From positions 1,271,501-1,335,500 of the forward strand of contig WPIO01000057.1 of assembly GCA_009760855.2 (NCBI GenBank): a stretch of 64,000 nucleotides of DNA, given 5' to 3'. The notes beneath the pieces were generated by a model. The model was given only the letters and a program-made list of their open reading frames with translations, did not search any database and was not told where the DNA came from. The DNA is from Cristatella mucedo (lineage: Eukaryota; Bryozoa; Phylactolaemata; Cristatellidae). Each line of letters opens with the position of its first letter. Within the stretch, counting starts at the first letter, position 1. Shown piece after piece: positions 1-10,300 of this stretch. The translations under genes and the position numbers were made by a program.

Positions 1-1203
1 GCTCTTTCAGCAAAGGTGACACGTGCTCAAACCGCTGGGACTTGAAGACCAGCCTTGCAGCCATATTCATAGTCCGCTGTAGTGGCTATGGGATGTACGT
101 AGTCTGCACGAGTTTTGAGCCGAACTACTGGCTCTCTGCGAATTTCTGACGTCGCTTGAGATGGTTCTCGTTGGCCCCGTTGAAACTTCAGCAATGCTTG
201 AGATTAGAGAACTTGCTTTGGTCGGTTGGTTCCTCTCTTGTCTTGGTATGGAAAGGATTATGATTAACGACCCTATTGCATCAGTTAGATGTCAGTGCCT
301 TAGAATCATCAATCTCTATTAGTTGACAGGTTATATTCGTCCAGAGGTGAATTCTTCTGTGGTTCAGAATAGATTTAGAGGACAATACATATATTTGAGC
401 ATGCGATCGTAGTGAAACAGCAAAAACCTTTGGCCAAGGCGTGTTTTCTTTTTAAGTACGATGTGCATGGCTCTGACGAACTGTCCGATTTAGTTATTAA
501 ATGGTCGATGTCAATTTTTGTTGCTAAGTTAGCCTTTCTGCCTGTTCTATGCCTTCTGTGCCTCTCGATCGATATAAAAGGTCATTTGTCCCTTGTGTGT
601 TCTATTGAGCCTATTCTCCTATTGAGTCGTTACTGCCGTGTGTGGTACGTCCCACAGGCAGGACAGGTTTAATTCAGGATTCTGGTTTCGTCATCAGGGC
701 CTATCAGTCTGTCTCCTTGTTCTCTGCTTTTCTTTTCTGCAAGTGGTTGCAAGAAGTCTTCTTTAGGTATGTCGTATATCAAAGATGTGGCGTGAGAAGC
801 TGTGCGCGACGATGAAGGTGTTCTTCGTGGCGGTGCTTAACTGCAGCTACCTGCTGTGGCTATTGAGATGCAAACGACCCGCCTAGAAGCTTATGCAACT
901 ATGTTGACAGCTAGCTGCAGGCGGCAGCATGACGACTCAGTCAGTGTCGTAAGAACGGCTCCATTCCAGCTCAGTGCCGGCCCCCAGCTCGGATCAGCAA
1001 CCCAGACGACTTCTAGAGGCTGCAAGCTCAGCATTTGACACTGTCTCTGGCACTGCGAGTCTACGAGTAACCCTATGTCCGAGTGCGGACTTTTTTTTAG
1101 AGGAGGGCACACTGTAGTGCCCGCGATTATGGACGACGAGCTTTCCAGCTGAACCTGGATCAATCAGTTGGCCACTGAATTAGATATGGGCGCCTATGAA
1201 ATA
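1..1203. other. Unassigned flank
   Basis: No recognisable gene or repeat family was seen here. A short plus-strand stretch at 785-886 could encode about 33 residues with a hydrophobic core (start MWREKLCATM). It is preceded by an AG in a weak pyrimidine tract, but it matches no family I know and ends quickly. The missing first exon of VEZT could lie here or further upstream, but I could not find it. Confidence 0.4.
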
Positions 1204-1277
1204 GCTGCATGTAAAGTGCGTAGAAAGTGATCAAGTTCTCTGAGGGCGCTATATCGAATGTATTATTATTAATATTT
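1204..1277 (+). mobile_element. LINE-A 3' tail fragment
   Basis: This is the diagnostic 3' end of the LINE-A family: a GTAAAGTGCGTAGAAAG segment, then AGTTCTCTGAGGGCGCT, then an ATT-rich end. It carries no coding sequence. Full-length context for the tail is seen in the copy at 37393-38965. Confidence 0.75.
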
Positions 1278-1370
1278 ACATAAGCCAAGGCTTATGAGCA
1301 GTGTTATGTATGATTAGGTACGAAAGTGATTACTGTCTCACTTATGACCTGGCTACCATAAAGGGTATGT

Positions 1371-1665
1371 GCCTGACCGCAGTCGCTCTTGGCACATAGG
1401 CTGCTGGTCGGTGAGTCAGCTGAAGCACGCGAGCTACTGTAAGCCTGTTAGCTAGTCAGCTGGACGTCACGTGACCTGTCGTATCAGCCGGCCGTTATAT
1501 GCAGGCTATTGCATGCTTTTTCTATTTTGCTATTACGGTGTTGCTGTTAGCGCTGCATGCAGAATATCGAGCGCTGTGTTGTCGTCGGCGTATTGCGAGC
1601 TCCAGGTCTTTGCACAATTGCACGAATTGTCTGCTACCCGAGCTAGTGAGGGTCGCGTGGTCATA
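1371..1665. repeat. Dispersed repeat family C, copy 1
   Basis: This segment shares ordered blocks with 15695-15935. They are GACCGCAGTCGCT, GGTCGGTGAG, a block around GCAGAATATC, and a block around CCAGGTCT...GCTACCCGA. Similarity is interrupted by small indels. No coding potential or terminal repeat was seen, so the class is unknown. Confidence 0.6.
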
Positions 1666-2959
1666 ACAATGCCTAGAGACTGTTTTTGTGTTTTGACTTT
1701 TTAGCTAGACCTTATTAACTAAATCATCTGTCTGCTGTTGAAGCGCTTCGAACGGCACATTAATAAGTGCTGATTTTTTGCCTGGCCCATTGAATGTTTG
1801 CTCGAATTGAATAAAATAAAGGTAAGCTGATTTGATAGCCCCTTCTACAGAGCGGCATGCAGGTGGCAATACCAAATTGCGTGCTGCAGGTCTCAAACCT
1901 TCAATTTCCGGTCGTCAATTTCAAACACCTTACACCTGGGCTAAGACCAGTCGTGCTCAAGTTAGTTCCAATCTCAATGATTTCCTTGGATGCACAGCCA
2001 TAGATATGCTGGCTTAGATCTTAGGCCGGGACAGTATTATTCCTATGGTGGACACTCAAGGCCGAAACCTTCGAAATTTGCCTGAAGTATAGTTTAATTC
2101 CTTGATGAAGGTAGTAGTACTTCAGATGTGGCCCTAACGGAATATGTTTGAAAGAACACGTCGAGAAATCAGAACGAGTGGCCGAATTTTGATTTGTTTT
2201 CATCGGCATAGTTCTCAAAGCTGTGCCATTGCATCTATATTGCCTCTGAAGTAATCATCTGCGCACAGATAGGCCAACACCCACGGCTCTTACTCTGGCC
2301 AACTCGGAGGGACAACATGACGACATCTAACCGTCGGACATGCTCTTTCACTGCTACTAAACACAATGCATATCAGTGAGAAATTGAAGGTTAGCTGATT
2401 GTGCAACTTCGTTCATATATTATATAGAGGATAGAAGAGCCGTAGCCGGCTATCACTCTCGCTTGTAGTGGACAGTACATAATTGCCTGCTGGAAGATTG
2501 TATCCGGTGACCTGGCTCGTGACGTAACGGCTAAGGCCCATTGGCAACTGTGAACAAGGTTTTACAATCAAACTGTACGTATTGTTTTCTTAAAATAGCC
2601 GACTTAAGACCATGTGTAATACTACCTAGCATAAATAAAAACCCAAACTTGCCTCTGTAGAAAAACCTGGCTGTCCGGCTGCACTTGGGCTTTTCTGTCA
2701 CTCCACCATTCTACTGCTGCTGCTGCTGACGTCAAGTGTGCTGCTGCGCAGTGTACGGGCAAAAGGCTCATGCTTGGGCACAGCCGTCATGCTGGAAGTG
2801 GGCACTTCTTTTGCAGGTGTGCTGTTGTCTACTGAGTGTCTGTCTGTGCTTGCTGACGTTTTGGGGACACGTGATGTAACGTTGGAAGCCAGTGCAGCTG
2901 TACTTGCGCTTGCTATGCGGCTACAGCTTGCCCAAATTCTAGGCACTGTGACACAGTGA
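1666..2959. other. Unassigned, one Ser/Thr-rich open frame
   Basis: There is no recognised gene. An open minus frame at 2698-2946 would be Ser/Thr-rich and ends in a run of serines. It comes from a CTG/CAG-rich patch and has no start context or homologue I can name. Its complement is also open, which is typical of low-complexity sequence. A weak SINE-like patch lies near 2470-2535. Confidence 0.35.
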
Positions 2960-4050
2960 CAATTAATGTAAGACCACAGGTACTGATGGCCGCGATGAAT
3001 TTCCTCTTGAACTATACTCTGACGTATCCGGCAGCCCCGATAGTCTCATTGGTGCAGTAAACCCTACTCTTAGAAGCGCTCTTGACTACCATGCTGCCCT
3101 AAAGACTGTCAGCGTATGAAAACAAACAGATCCAATAGGTCTGCTTACTAAAGAACTTCGAAAAATGCCCTGGATAGAGTACAGAATGTAATCGGTTTCT
3201 TACCCAGATCGCTTAAAACTGCATTCGCAGTTTTAAAAAGCCTGGGTTCGACACCGACCTGGCCAATTTCAAAGACTGCATCCGTTTCTACAGGCGGAAG
3301 CTTAGCAATGCTAAGACTTCATTTTTTCAGTTTTTTTGTTTTCAGCCGAAAGCTGCAGTATTGCCATTCACACCCTAAACAAATTGACAAGACGATGAGT
3401 TGTGGTAAATGAAGGCTTAGTACTCTTACCTCTCTCGATATTAACTGTGTTGCTGAGAGGTTTTCTGCATCCTTGTTGAAAAACTCCACACATTCGTACC
3501 TCCTTAACGCCACCTTCTCCTAATGCAAATGTGGAGTCACAACAAGCAACGTCCCTTAAGTAAATACTCATTGGTATTGGTTTTTTACTCGTGGACAAAC
3601 TTTGCCAAACCATAGTATACATTTTGCATGCTTCACTGGGTAGAGGTAGAGGAGTTGTGCCAAGGCCACTCAAAGAGCAGCCGTTTGACCGATACTTAAA
3701 TCACCTTGAATTGGATTCTAAGGTCCCATACAATTGTCGCTGCCTCCCTGCATTTTTTGTTAAACTTGATTCTCGAAAACATTGTCGCTAAGCAGCTTAC
3801 AGAGCATTCCAACAAGAGCGATTATAAAGGTTGACTGGGGATCCTAGGGGCACCATTGCACTGCAACTGCTTTCCTCCGTGTGACCATCGACATACTGTG
3901 CAGTGTGACCATTGACACACAGTGCAGCAGCGATGATGGCAACTACACTGCCTTAGTCCTCTTGCTTGATCTGTCTGCAGTGACTGACCGGTTTTTTGCA
4001 CTGACCTACTTGAACGATTGAGAATAGTGGTCAGTCTGGATGATGATCTT
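2960..4050 (+). mobile_element. LINE-B internal part (linker to RT), decayed
   Basis: Translated pieces resemble the region between endonuclease and reverse transcriptase of L2/CR1-type LINEs. They include an FDTDLANFKDCIRFYRRK segment near 3247-3300, a piece near 3720-3790 recalling the start of the RT domain, and LVLLLDLSA near 3957-3980. Stops and frameshifts break it throughout. The copy ends against the 31-bp tandem repeat just before the first visible VEZT exon. The assignment to LINE-B rests on its likeness to the element at 22140-25292. Confidence 0.6.
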
Positions 4051-4206
4051 TGTAGCATTCACCCCTGCACGACAATTATAATAATAATACACTTGATAAA
4101 GCTCCCTCAGAGAACTCAATCTCTTTCTAGGCACGATGTGCTCCCTGTAGCATTCACCGCTGTACGGTGTGCTCGCTATAGCATTCGCCACTATACGATG
4201 TGCTCG
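4051..4206 (+). repeat. 31-bp tandem repeat containing a splice acceptor
   Basis: There are three copies of a unit of the form TGTAGCATTCACC...GTGCTCG. Copy 1 is at 4051-4072 and resumes after an insertion at 4137, copy 2 at 4146-4175, and copy 3 at 4177-4206. Each copy contains TAG followed by CATTC. In copy 3 this is the acceptor and the first codons (H-S-P-L-Y) of the VEZT exon. Because 31 is not a multiple of three, use of the copy-2 acceptor would shift the frame and reach a stop soon after. Confidence 0.8.
4073..4130 (-). mobile_element. LINE-A tail insertion with target-site duplication
   Basis: This is an antisense LINE-A 3' tail: ATAATAATACACTTGATAAA, then the AGAGAACTCAATCTCTTTCT block. 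It lies inside copy 1 of the 31-bp repeat and is flanked by GCACGA at 4067-4072 and 4131-4136. That matches a short target-site duplication from target-primed reverse transcription. Confidence 0.75.
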
Positions 4207-4388
4207 AGGCAAACGACCTGATCGGCGGCTGCGAGGTCAGGTCCTATCGGTCAACTAGCACCACCGCTGCTGCAGCCCAGAGCGACGTAAGCAGACCATG
4301 GAGCCTGGTCGGACGAACGCTGGCGCCCATCCGCGACAGCCTGCTGTGGCTTCGAGCCAAGCTGCTTGACGTCATCGACGGCCAAGGG
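4182..4388 (+). CDS. VEZT: VEZT exon a (first visible)
   Basis: The exon opens after GCTATAG with H-S-P-L-Y-D-V-L-E, aligning with the SPLY motif near the vezatin N-terminus. It ends GGG|GTGGGT in phase 0. The acceptor sits in copy 3 of a 31-bp tandem repeat and has a poor pyrimidine tract. A stop codon (TAG) directly upstream in frame confirms that the exon cannot extend further 5'. Confidence 0.8.
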
Positions 4389-7300
4389 GTGGGTGCGCCG
4401 GCCTGCTGAGCCAGCCAGCCAGAGCGTTGGAGTGCCAGAGCTTCGAAGCGGCCTCTGCAGCTGCACGCTGAGCTGGCCCTGGCTGCTGCTGCTACTGCTA
4501 CTGCGCAGCAGCAGGAGCAGCCAGCGAGGCTGAGCGGGGAGGAGGGCGGCAGCGTGTGGGCAGGGACAGTCGGGTCAGCCAGCCGATGGTGACTAGCAGC
4601 TGCCGTTCATTATTTGATTGCATCGCTGCAGGAGCGCAGTGCTCGGGATCAGCTGGTCGCCGAAATTCTGCAGTCCGCAGCTATGTCAGAGGATGACCGG
4701 CACTTCGTCGTCAGCCTGCAGCTGCTGCTTCAGCAGCAGCCGCAGAGGCACGCAGCAGTTGCTGAAGCTTGGCCGACCACGTGTGACAGCTCGGCGTCGG
4801 ACTGTGCTTCATCGCAGCCACAGCGGTGCGTGCCCGCTTCCTCGCTCCGCCCATCTGGTCACTGGCCGGCGGTGAAGTAAAAGTGAAGCTTGTAATGATT
4901 AAAATTACTGCACGCATTCTGCCTTGTGGTATGAGACCTGTTCAAACCCGACTGCCCGTTTAGATCTAGCTATATCTGCATCTTCAGCTGTCAAGTAAGT
5001 AAGGGTTGGCTTATTCGACAGCCACGTTTTAACGTTTTAATTATTGTAAACGAGCTTAGCGGCTGTCACCTCACCCATCTCGTGCAATTAATCATTAATC
5101 AATGCAAATCGTGGGCAATTAAGAATTGCCTGCTGCAGGACTCAAAACCACGACCTGGGTCCTGAAGTGGGAGCACCTTCCTCGGGGGGGGGGGTTGCCT
5201 AAGGCCCGGCATAAGGTAACTCGTGACGGTTAACGGCATCACGTGGCGATTTTTCTTTCAGTTGCCTTATGTCGTCATGGTCCCTTTTAATTTGCTGACG
5301 AAATAGCTTTAAACAATTTTGAATATAATAATAATACATTTGATATAGCACCCTCAGGGAACTCAATCTCTTTCTAGGCACTTTAGATTTGCTGCAAAGG
5401 AAACATCATCGAATGTTAGTGGTAGCATGCTCAATAAACAACAAGAATAACATGGTTAGGGAGGACATGCACAGGGTCAGCATGCAAGTATGGTTAGTGG
5501 CAGCATGCACAGGGTCAGCATGCATAACCACATCAAGGTCGTATCACAGGCACCCACTAAATGCTGTGATTTATAGGTGAGTGTTTAGTTTCTTTTTAAA
5601 TGTGGACAAGTCGGGAGATGTCTTCACATAAGTCGGGAGTGAGTTCTAGGCCTTGGGAGCATACAAACTAAAGGCACGGGCTCCAAAGGATTTGCGGTTT
5701 TTACGGGGCTAGGTAAACAATTAGATTCCGAAAAGCAGGGGGTACGATGCTGAGCCTGGTGGGGGAGTAGATCTGATAGGTAGGCTCGAGCCAAAGAATG
5801 AAGGGATCTAAAAGTGAGTGACAAAACCTTAAAGTTGATGCATTGCTTGACTGGGATCCAGTGCAGGTCGGCCAAAGGTGGTTTGATATAGTGACTGCGA
5901 TGCTCGCGACAGACAAGCCTAGCTGCAGAGTTTTGCACCAGCTGTGAACTCCCGAGTGGCCAGCCAGTAGTGAGTTACGAAAGTCAAGACCGGATGTCAC
6001 AAATGCACGGACCAATTTAGATATGCCATCCCTGTCTAAACAAGCCCGAATTTTAGCAATATTATGTAGCTGAAAGTAGGCAGGACTTGAGTGTGGAGCC
6101 AGACGTGGTCGATGATGTGACTTTCAGCGTTTTTTTCTTGGTTGCTGAGCACTGGTTACAGTAGTTTGACAAGTGCCACATTGATTATCGAGAAATGATG
6201 ATAATTAAAATGGAAAATCTATTTATATACATTCATAGTAATTATGATACAGTTGTAGCTTCTTACGAGAATCAAAATCTCCTTTTTGCACTCTACATGT
6301 GCCGGAAAGGAACATGTTTACGACGGCCTAAGAAAATGAAGTCTGATTACTGGCTGGTTTCGTTGTGTAAGGCAAGCTTATATCCTTGAAAAGAAATCAC
6401 TGTAAGTATCAGTATTGCATTACAGTAGGGTCTGAGTGTCTGACGAGGTAGTGGTAAGCCCAGCCTAGCTGGTGAGCCCGGCCTATTGAATGGGCAAGGA
6501 GTCCATACCACGTGATTTGGTTTGGGAAGGGCTCGAATCTTACCTTCAGTCTCTTTCAGTTTTTAACCTTGTCAGCACGAATCTTCTAGGCTTCTTCAGT
6601 TTCTCCCTGACTGATTAGTCCTTCGTCGTTCTGTTGAATTTTGCCAGTGCAGCAGTGAGCGGCTTCCTTTGTTCCTTGTTTTTTCTTGCTGTAGTCTGTC
6701 ATAGCTGCTCGCTTTGCCAGTGTCAGCGAGCTGCTTACTTTGCTTTTTTTGTTCCCAATTAATTGTTGTGAAAATGTGCCAGTCCCCCGACGGCAGGTGG
6801 AAGTAGCGTGTTTTAGCCTGCATCCGTAAAAAATCACAAAACACCAACTTGCTGACTTAGCTGGTGAGCCGGCCCCACGGACTACCAAGCTTGAAGTTCG
6901 TAGTGGAGCAAAATCTGGGAAGGAGAAAAAATGAGAACGCGTTTCAAAATTATATTTATTAAAAACGTTTAATCTAATCTTATGAAATGTATTCGTCAGC
7001 AGAGATAGCGAATCACGATTGCATTGCACGGATGGAACGTACAGCCGTGCTGACCATCTTGGAATTTATATTAACTAGATAGTAAGCCCCCTCCCCCGTG
7101 AAGAATCACGGGCAGCTTCTATTCATGCACGTGCCACGCTTGCCTAAGGCTGGCGCAGCAAGTCATGTTTACTTTCAACTATGAGAGTGCATATTGCAAC
7201 TACACGCGCAAGGTAGAAAATAATCTCCCATCCCCTTTTTGACATGACACCATTGCTACTCGGTTGTACTTACTATAAATATCGCAATGGGTATAATGTA

Positions 7301-10300
7301 AGCACGACGCCAGCTTCTTACTTGACTAGCAAACTAGCCAAGAAACTTACCAGCTAGCAAAGCCAGCCTATTGTATTGGTTGATTGCTTAATCTAGCCAC
7401 TGCTGCTCAGTCGCAGAAAAGCCGCGTGTAAGCGATGGCATTCTTCATTTCTTGCCCAGGAAGTCAGAGTCGACGAAGCAGCGGCTCAGCCTGCTGCCCG
7501 GCTTCGACCTCTGGCGGCTGCAGAGCGTCTGGCTGGAGCACTTGGCCTGCCTGTTGAAGACGGGCCCGGCAGCGGCCATGCTGGCTGCCTGCTTCCTCCT
7601 GCTGACCGTCCGCCGCCTGCGAGCGAGGCGCCTGGCTGCGACGCCACTCAATCTGCGGAAGTGCATCGCTCGCCTGACCGGCGCCTGCGCGGCCGTCAGG
7701 CAGTCGATCCGATACGTCCAGGAGCAGGAGCTGATCGCTCGAGGCTATCTATCGTGAGTGGAGGTGCACTCACGGCTCCACACCTGCTGCAAAAGCTGTA
7801 GCCATTTTTCTCTTTCGTCACTCGATGGCTTCCCTTCGCTCGGGCACGTGACTAGGGCATGCTGACATAGCCAGGGGGAGGCTGTTTCGGCGATACTTTT
7901 GACGAAGATCGTGGCTGGATTCTGTTTTGTGTGCCAGCTCGCACCAAGAGCGAGCATTCCGATTGCAAATTTGAATGCTCCGGTCACCGCCTGAAATGCC
8001 TTGCATCGTTTAAGCTTCGGCTAAAGACGTGTCTGCTCCGGTCAGCTTTCGCCCTCGCCACAGCATCTTTTTTTGTTCCAGCGTGCTTTGTGTGCATGTG
8101 TGTTCAGGATTCAGTGTAGCCAAAGGTCCTACTAAGCTGTGTCTTTGCGAAAGCTTGTCTAAGCATGATAACGCCTGCAACATCACTTAGCCTTGGTACT
8201 TGAAGCGCTTGCACAAATTTAATTCTCCTGGGGTGCCATAAAAATGATTTTTTATTGTTATCATTATTACTACTATAAATGCTCAGCGTGATGGGATCGC
8301 TGTGTCCAGGTTGGACTCTGCCGCTGCCACCGGAAGAGGAAGCCTCGCCGAGCGCATCGAGGCCGGCTCACTACTCACGGTGCGCCAGCGCTGCCCCGCT
8401 CTCAGGATGGCTACGTTCAAGATGGCCCGAGAAATCGTGCTGGAGCTCCGACGACTCGTCTGCCACTTGCGCAGTCGGTATCCTTTAACTCTTTGCTCTT
8501 CTGGTCCCCCGTGCCATGGCTTTTGCATCTTGAGGGAGTGACGCAGCAGTAGAGCTTCGGCAGACAGCTCCCGGGGTGGAGTTGGGTGGGCACAACATGG
8601 CTGCCGAAGTGACCTCTACCGGAAACGCTGCTGCAGGGCACGCGGCGGCTCCGAGGCGGTCGCGGTCGCTTGCCTCGATGCAGCTTCTAGTGCCCTCGCT
8701 CTCGCCAGCGAGCAGCCACTGCTGCTGCTGCTGCTGCATACTTAACTCAGCTCGCTTGTCGCGCCTCCCAGCCAGGCCGGTAGGCGTGAGCCGCTCGCCT
8801 CAGTGGTGACGTGCCTGTCGTCGCTACCTCTCAGCGAGTACGGCCCGTCGATGGCTGCTGATGACGACCTTGACCTCGCTCGTGCCACTGACAACTTCTC
8901 ACTTCCGGCAATGAAGGTAACCGAAGCAATTGGCAGCTTGGTTGCTGGAAGGGGAAATGCTGCTGGACTATCGCTAAGGACACCATGCTGGTTGGGTGCT
9001 TCCTTGGCGTGACCCACGAAATAGATAAAAGTGCTTGCTCCTAATGTTAGGCAGTGAGGTCTTAGGAAATCAGAGGCTGCTAGCGGCCTAGGCCCTGACC
9101 AATGTTGTCGAGGCGTGTAACGCCGTGTGTGTGCCAATGCGCTGCATACACGTGTTTGTCTTAGTGAGCGTATGTGTGTGTGTGTGTGTGTGTATTGTGG
9201 TCGTGCATGCACACGTTTGTGCTCGCGTTTCCGCACTCGTGCAGGCATCTCGGCATGCTTCATGTCAGACCTTAGGGTCTTAGCCCGTGGGTAAGGTGCT
9301 CTCTCTTCATAATTCTAGTCGTGTGTTCGAATCCTGCAGTTTTCGATCATGCATGGTTGGTGGGATGCAAATAGCCCTATAGAGAGTCTGCGAGCTTATC
9401 GTTCATGTGCTTCTCAGGTTTTGCACGGTGATGAGTAGTGATTCGTAGTCATTCTGAGAGCACACTGGTGGCGGAGCTGTTCAGTTGCACGGACCCGTAC
9501 CACTCACAAACCAAACCCGGGTCTCTTACGAAGAAATCGAAACTAGACAAAGAGAACTGTATGACTTTTGTTCAGTCTTCTGTGTTTTCTCCTATCTAAG
9601 GTGCTTCCTCCTGCTGCTTGAGCTAAGCAGCTGCTTTCTGCCTGCTGTTGGCCTGGTAAGACCTCATCTTTCTTTCCCTACGGTGGCCAATTCTTCTTTA
9701 TTAGCGATTCCCGCTCAGCAAAGTGATCAACCCTGAGATGCTGCCACCTACTCAGGAGTAACTTCCAGAAAGATTCGAAGCCTCAACTTTCTTTATATAT
9801 ATATATATATATATTTATTTATTTATTTATATGACCTACTGAAACTACTTCTTTATCGCTACTTACACTCCCACCGTCTACCTACTGTGTGATCGCCATG
9901 GTTGCCATTCCATTCACATTGCCAGGGCCACACCCAGACTTGACGACTGTTAAAGAGGAGCACAATCCATCGGTTCCTCACAGCATTTGCTATATTCATA
10001 CGAATTGTCTTTTCTGTGATGACGCTGTGCATGTTACATTGCTGCCGTGCTTGCATTACGGCTGCATGCGGCAAGCGCCCAGCCTCGTGATCACTCAATG
10101 CCTGCTGATGATGGCGTGTCGCTCGCGCCCGCGCCGCCCCCAGTTGCCAGCCTCGGTCTCGCCGCCAGCACTGCCTTTCCGCAGGCCATGGCCGGCTTGC
10201 TCGAGCTGCACTGCTCCGAGTACGTGCGTGAGCTTGCCGTCACGCTTCTGCTCGACGGATCGGCCAGCCTCGGATGCCCAGGTCTCGTCGTCGCCAACGA

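Noticed and set aside
181-400. Short phrase AGAGGTGAATTCTT resembling a conserved piece of small-subunit rRNA
   Set aside because: Only about a dozen bases match and the flanks do not follow rRNA order, so no rRNA gene is called.
2698-2959. Open frames on both strands (Ser/Thr-rich minus, Leu/Val-rich plus)
   Set aside because: They are produced by a CTG/CAG-rich patch, with no family motif, start context or splice partner.
9262-9360. Functional tRNA gene
   Set aside because: The box A and B matches are SINE-like. No full clover-leaf with an acceptor stem could be drawn, so it is listed as a SINE candidate.
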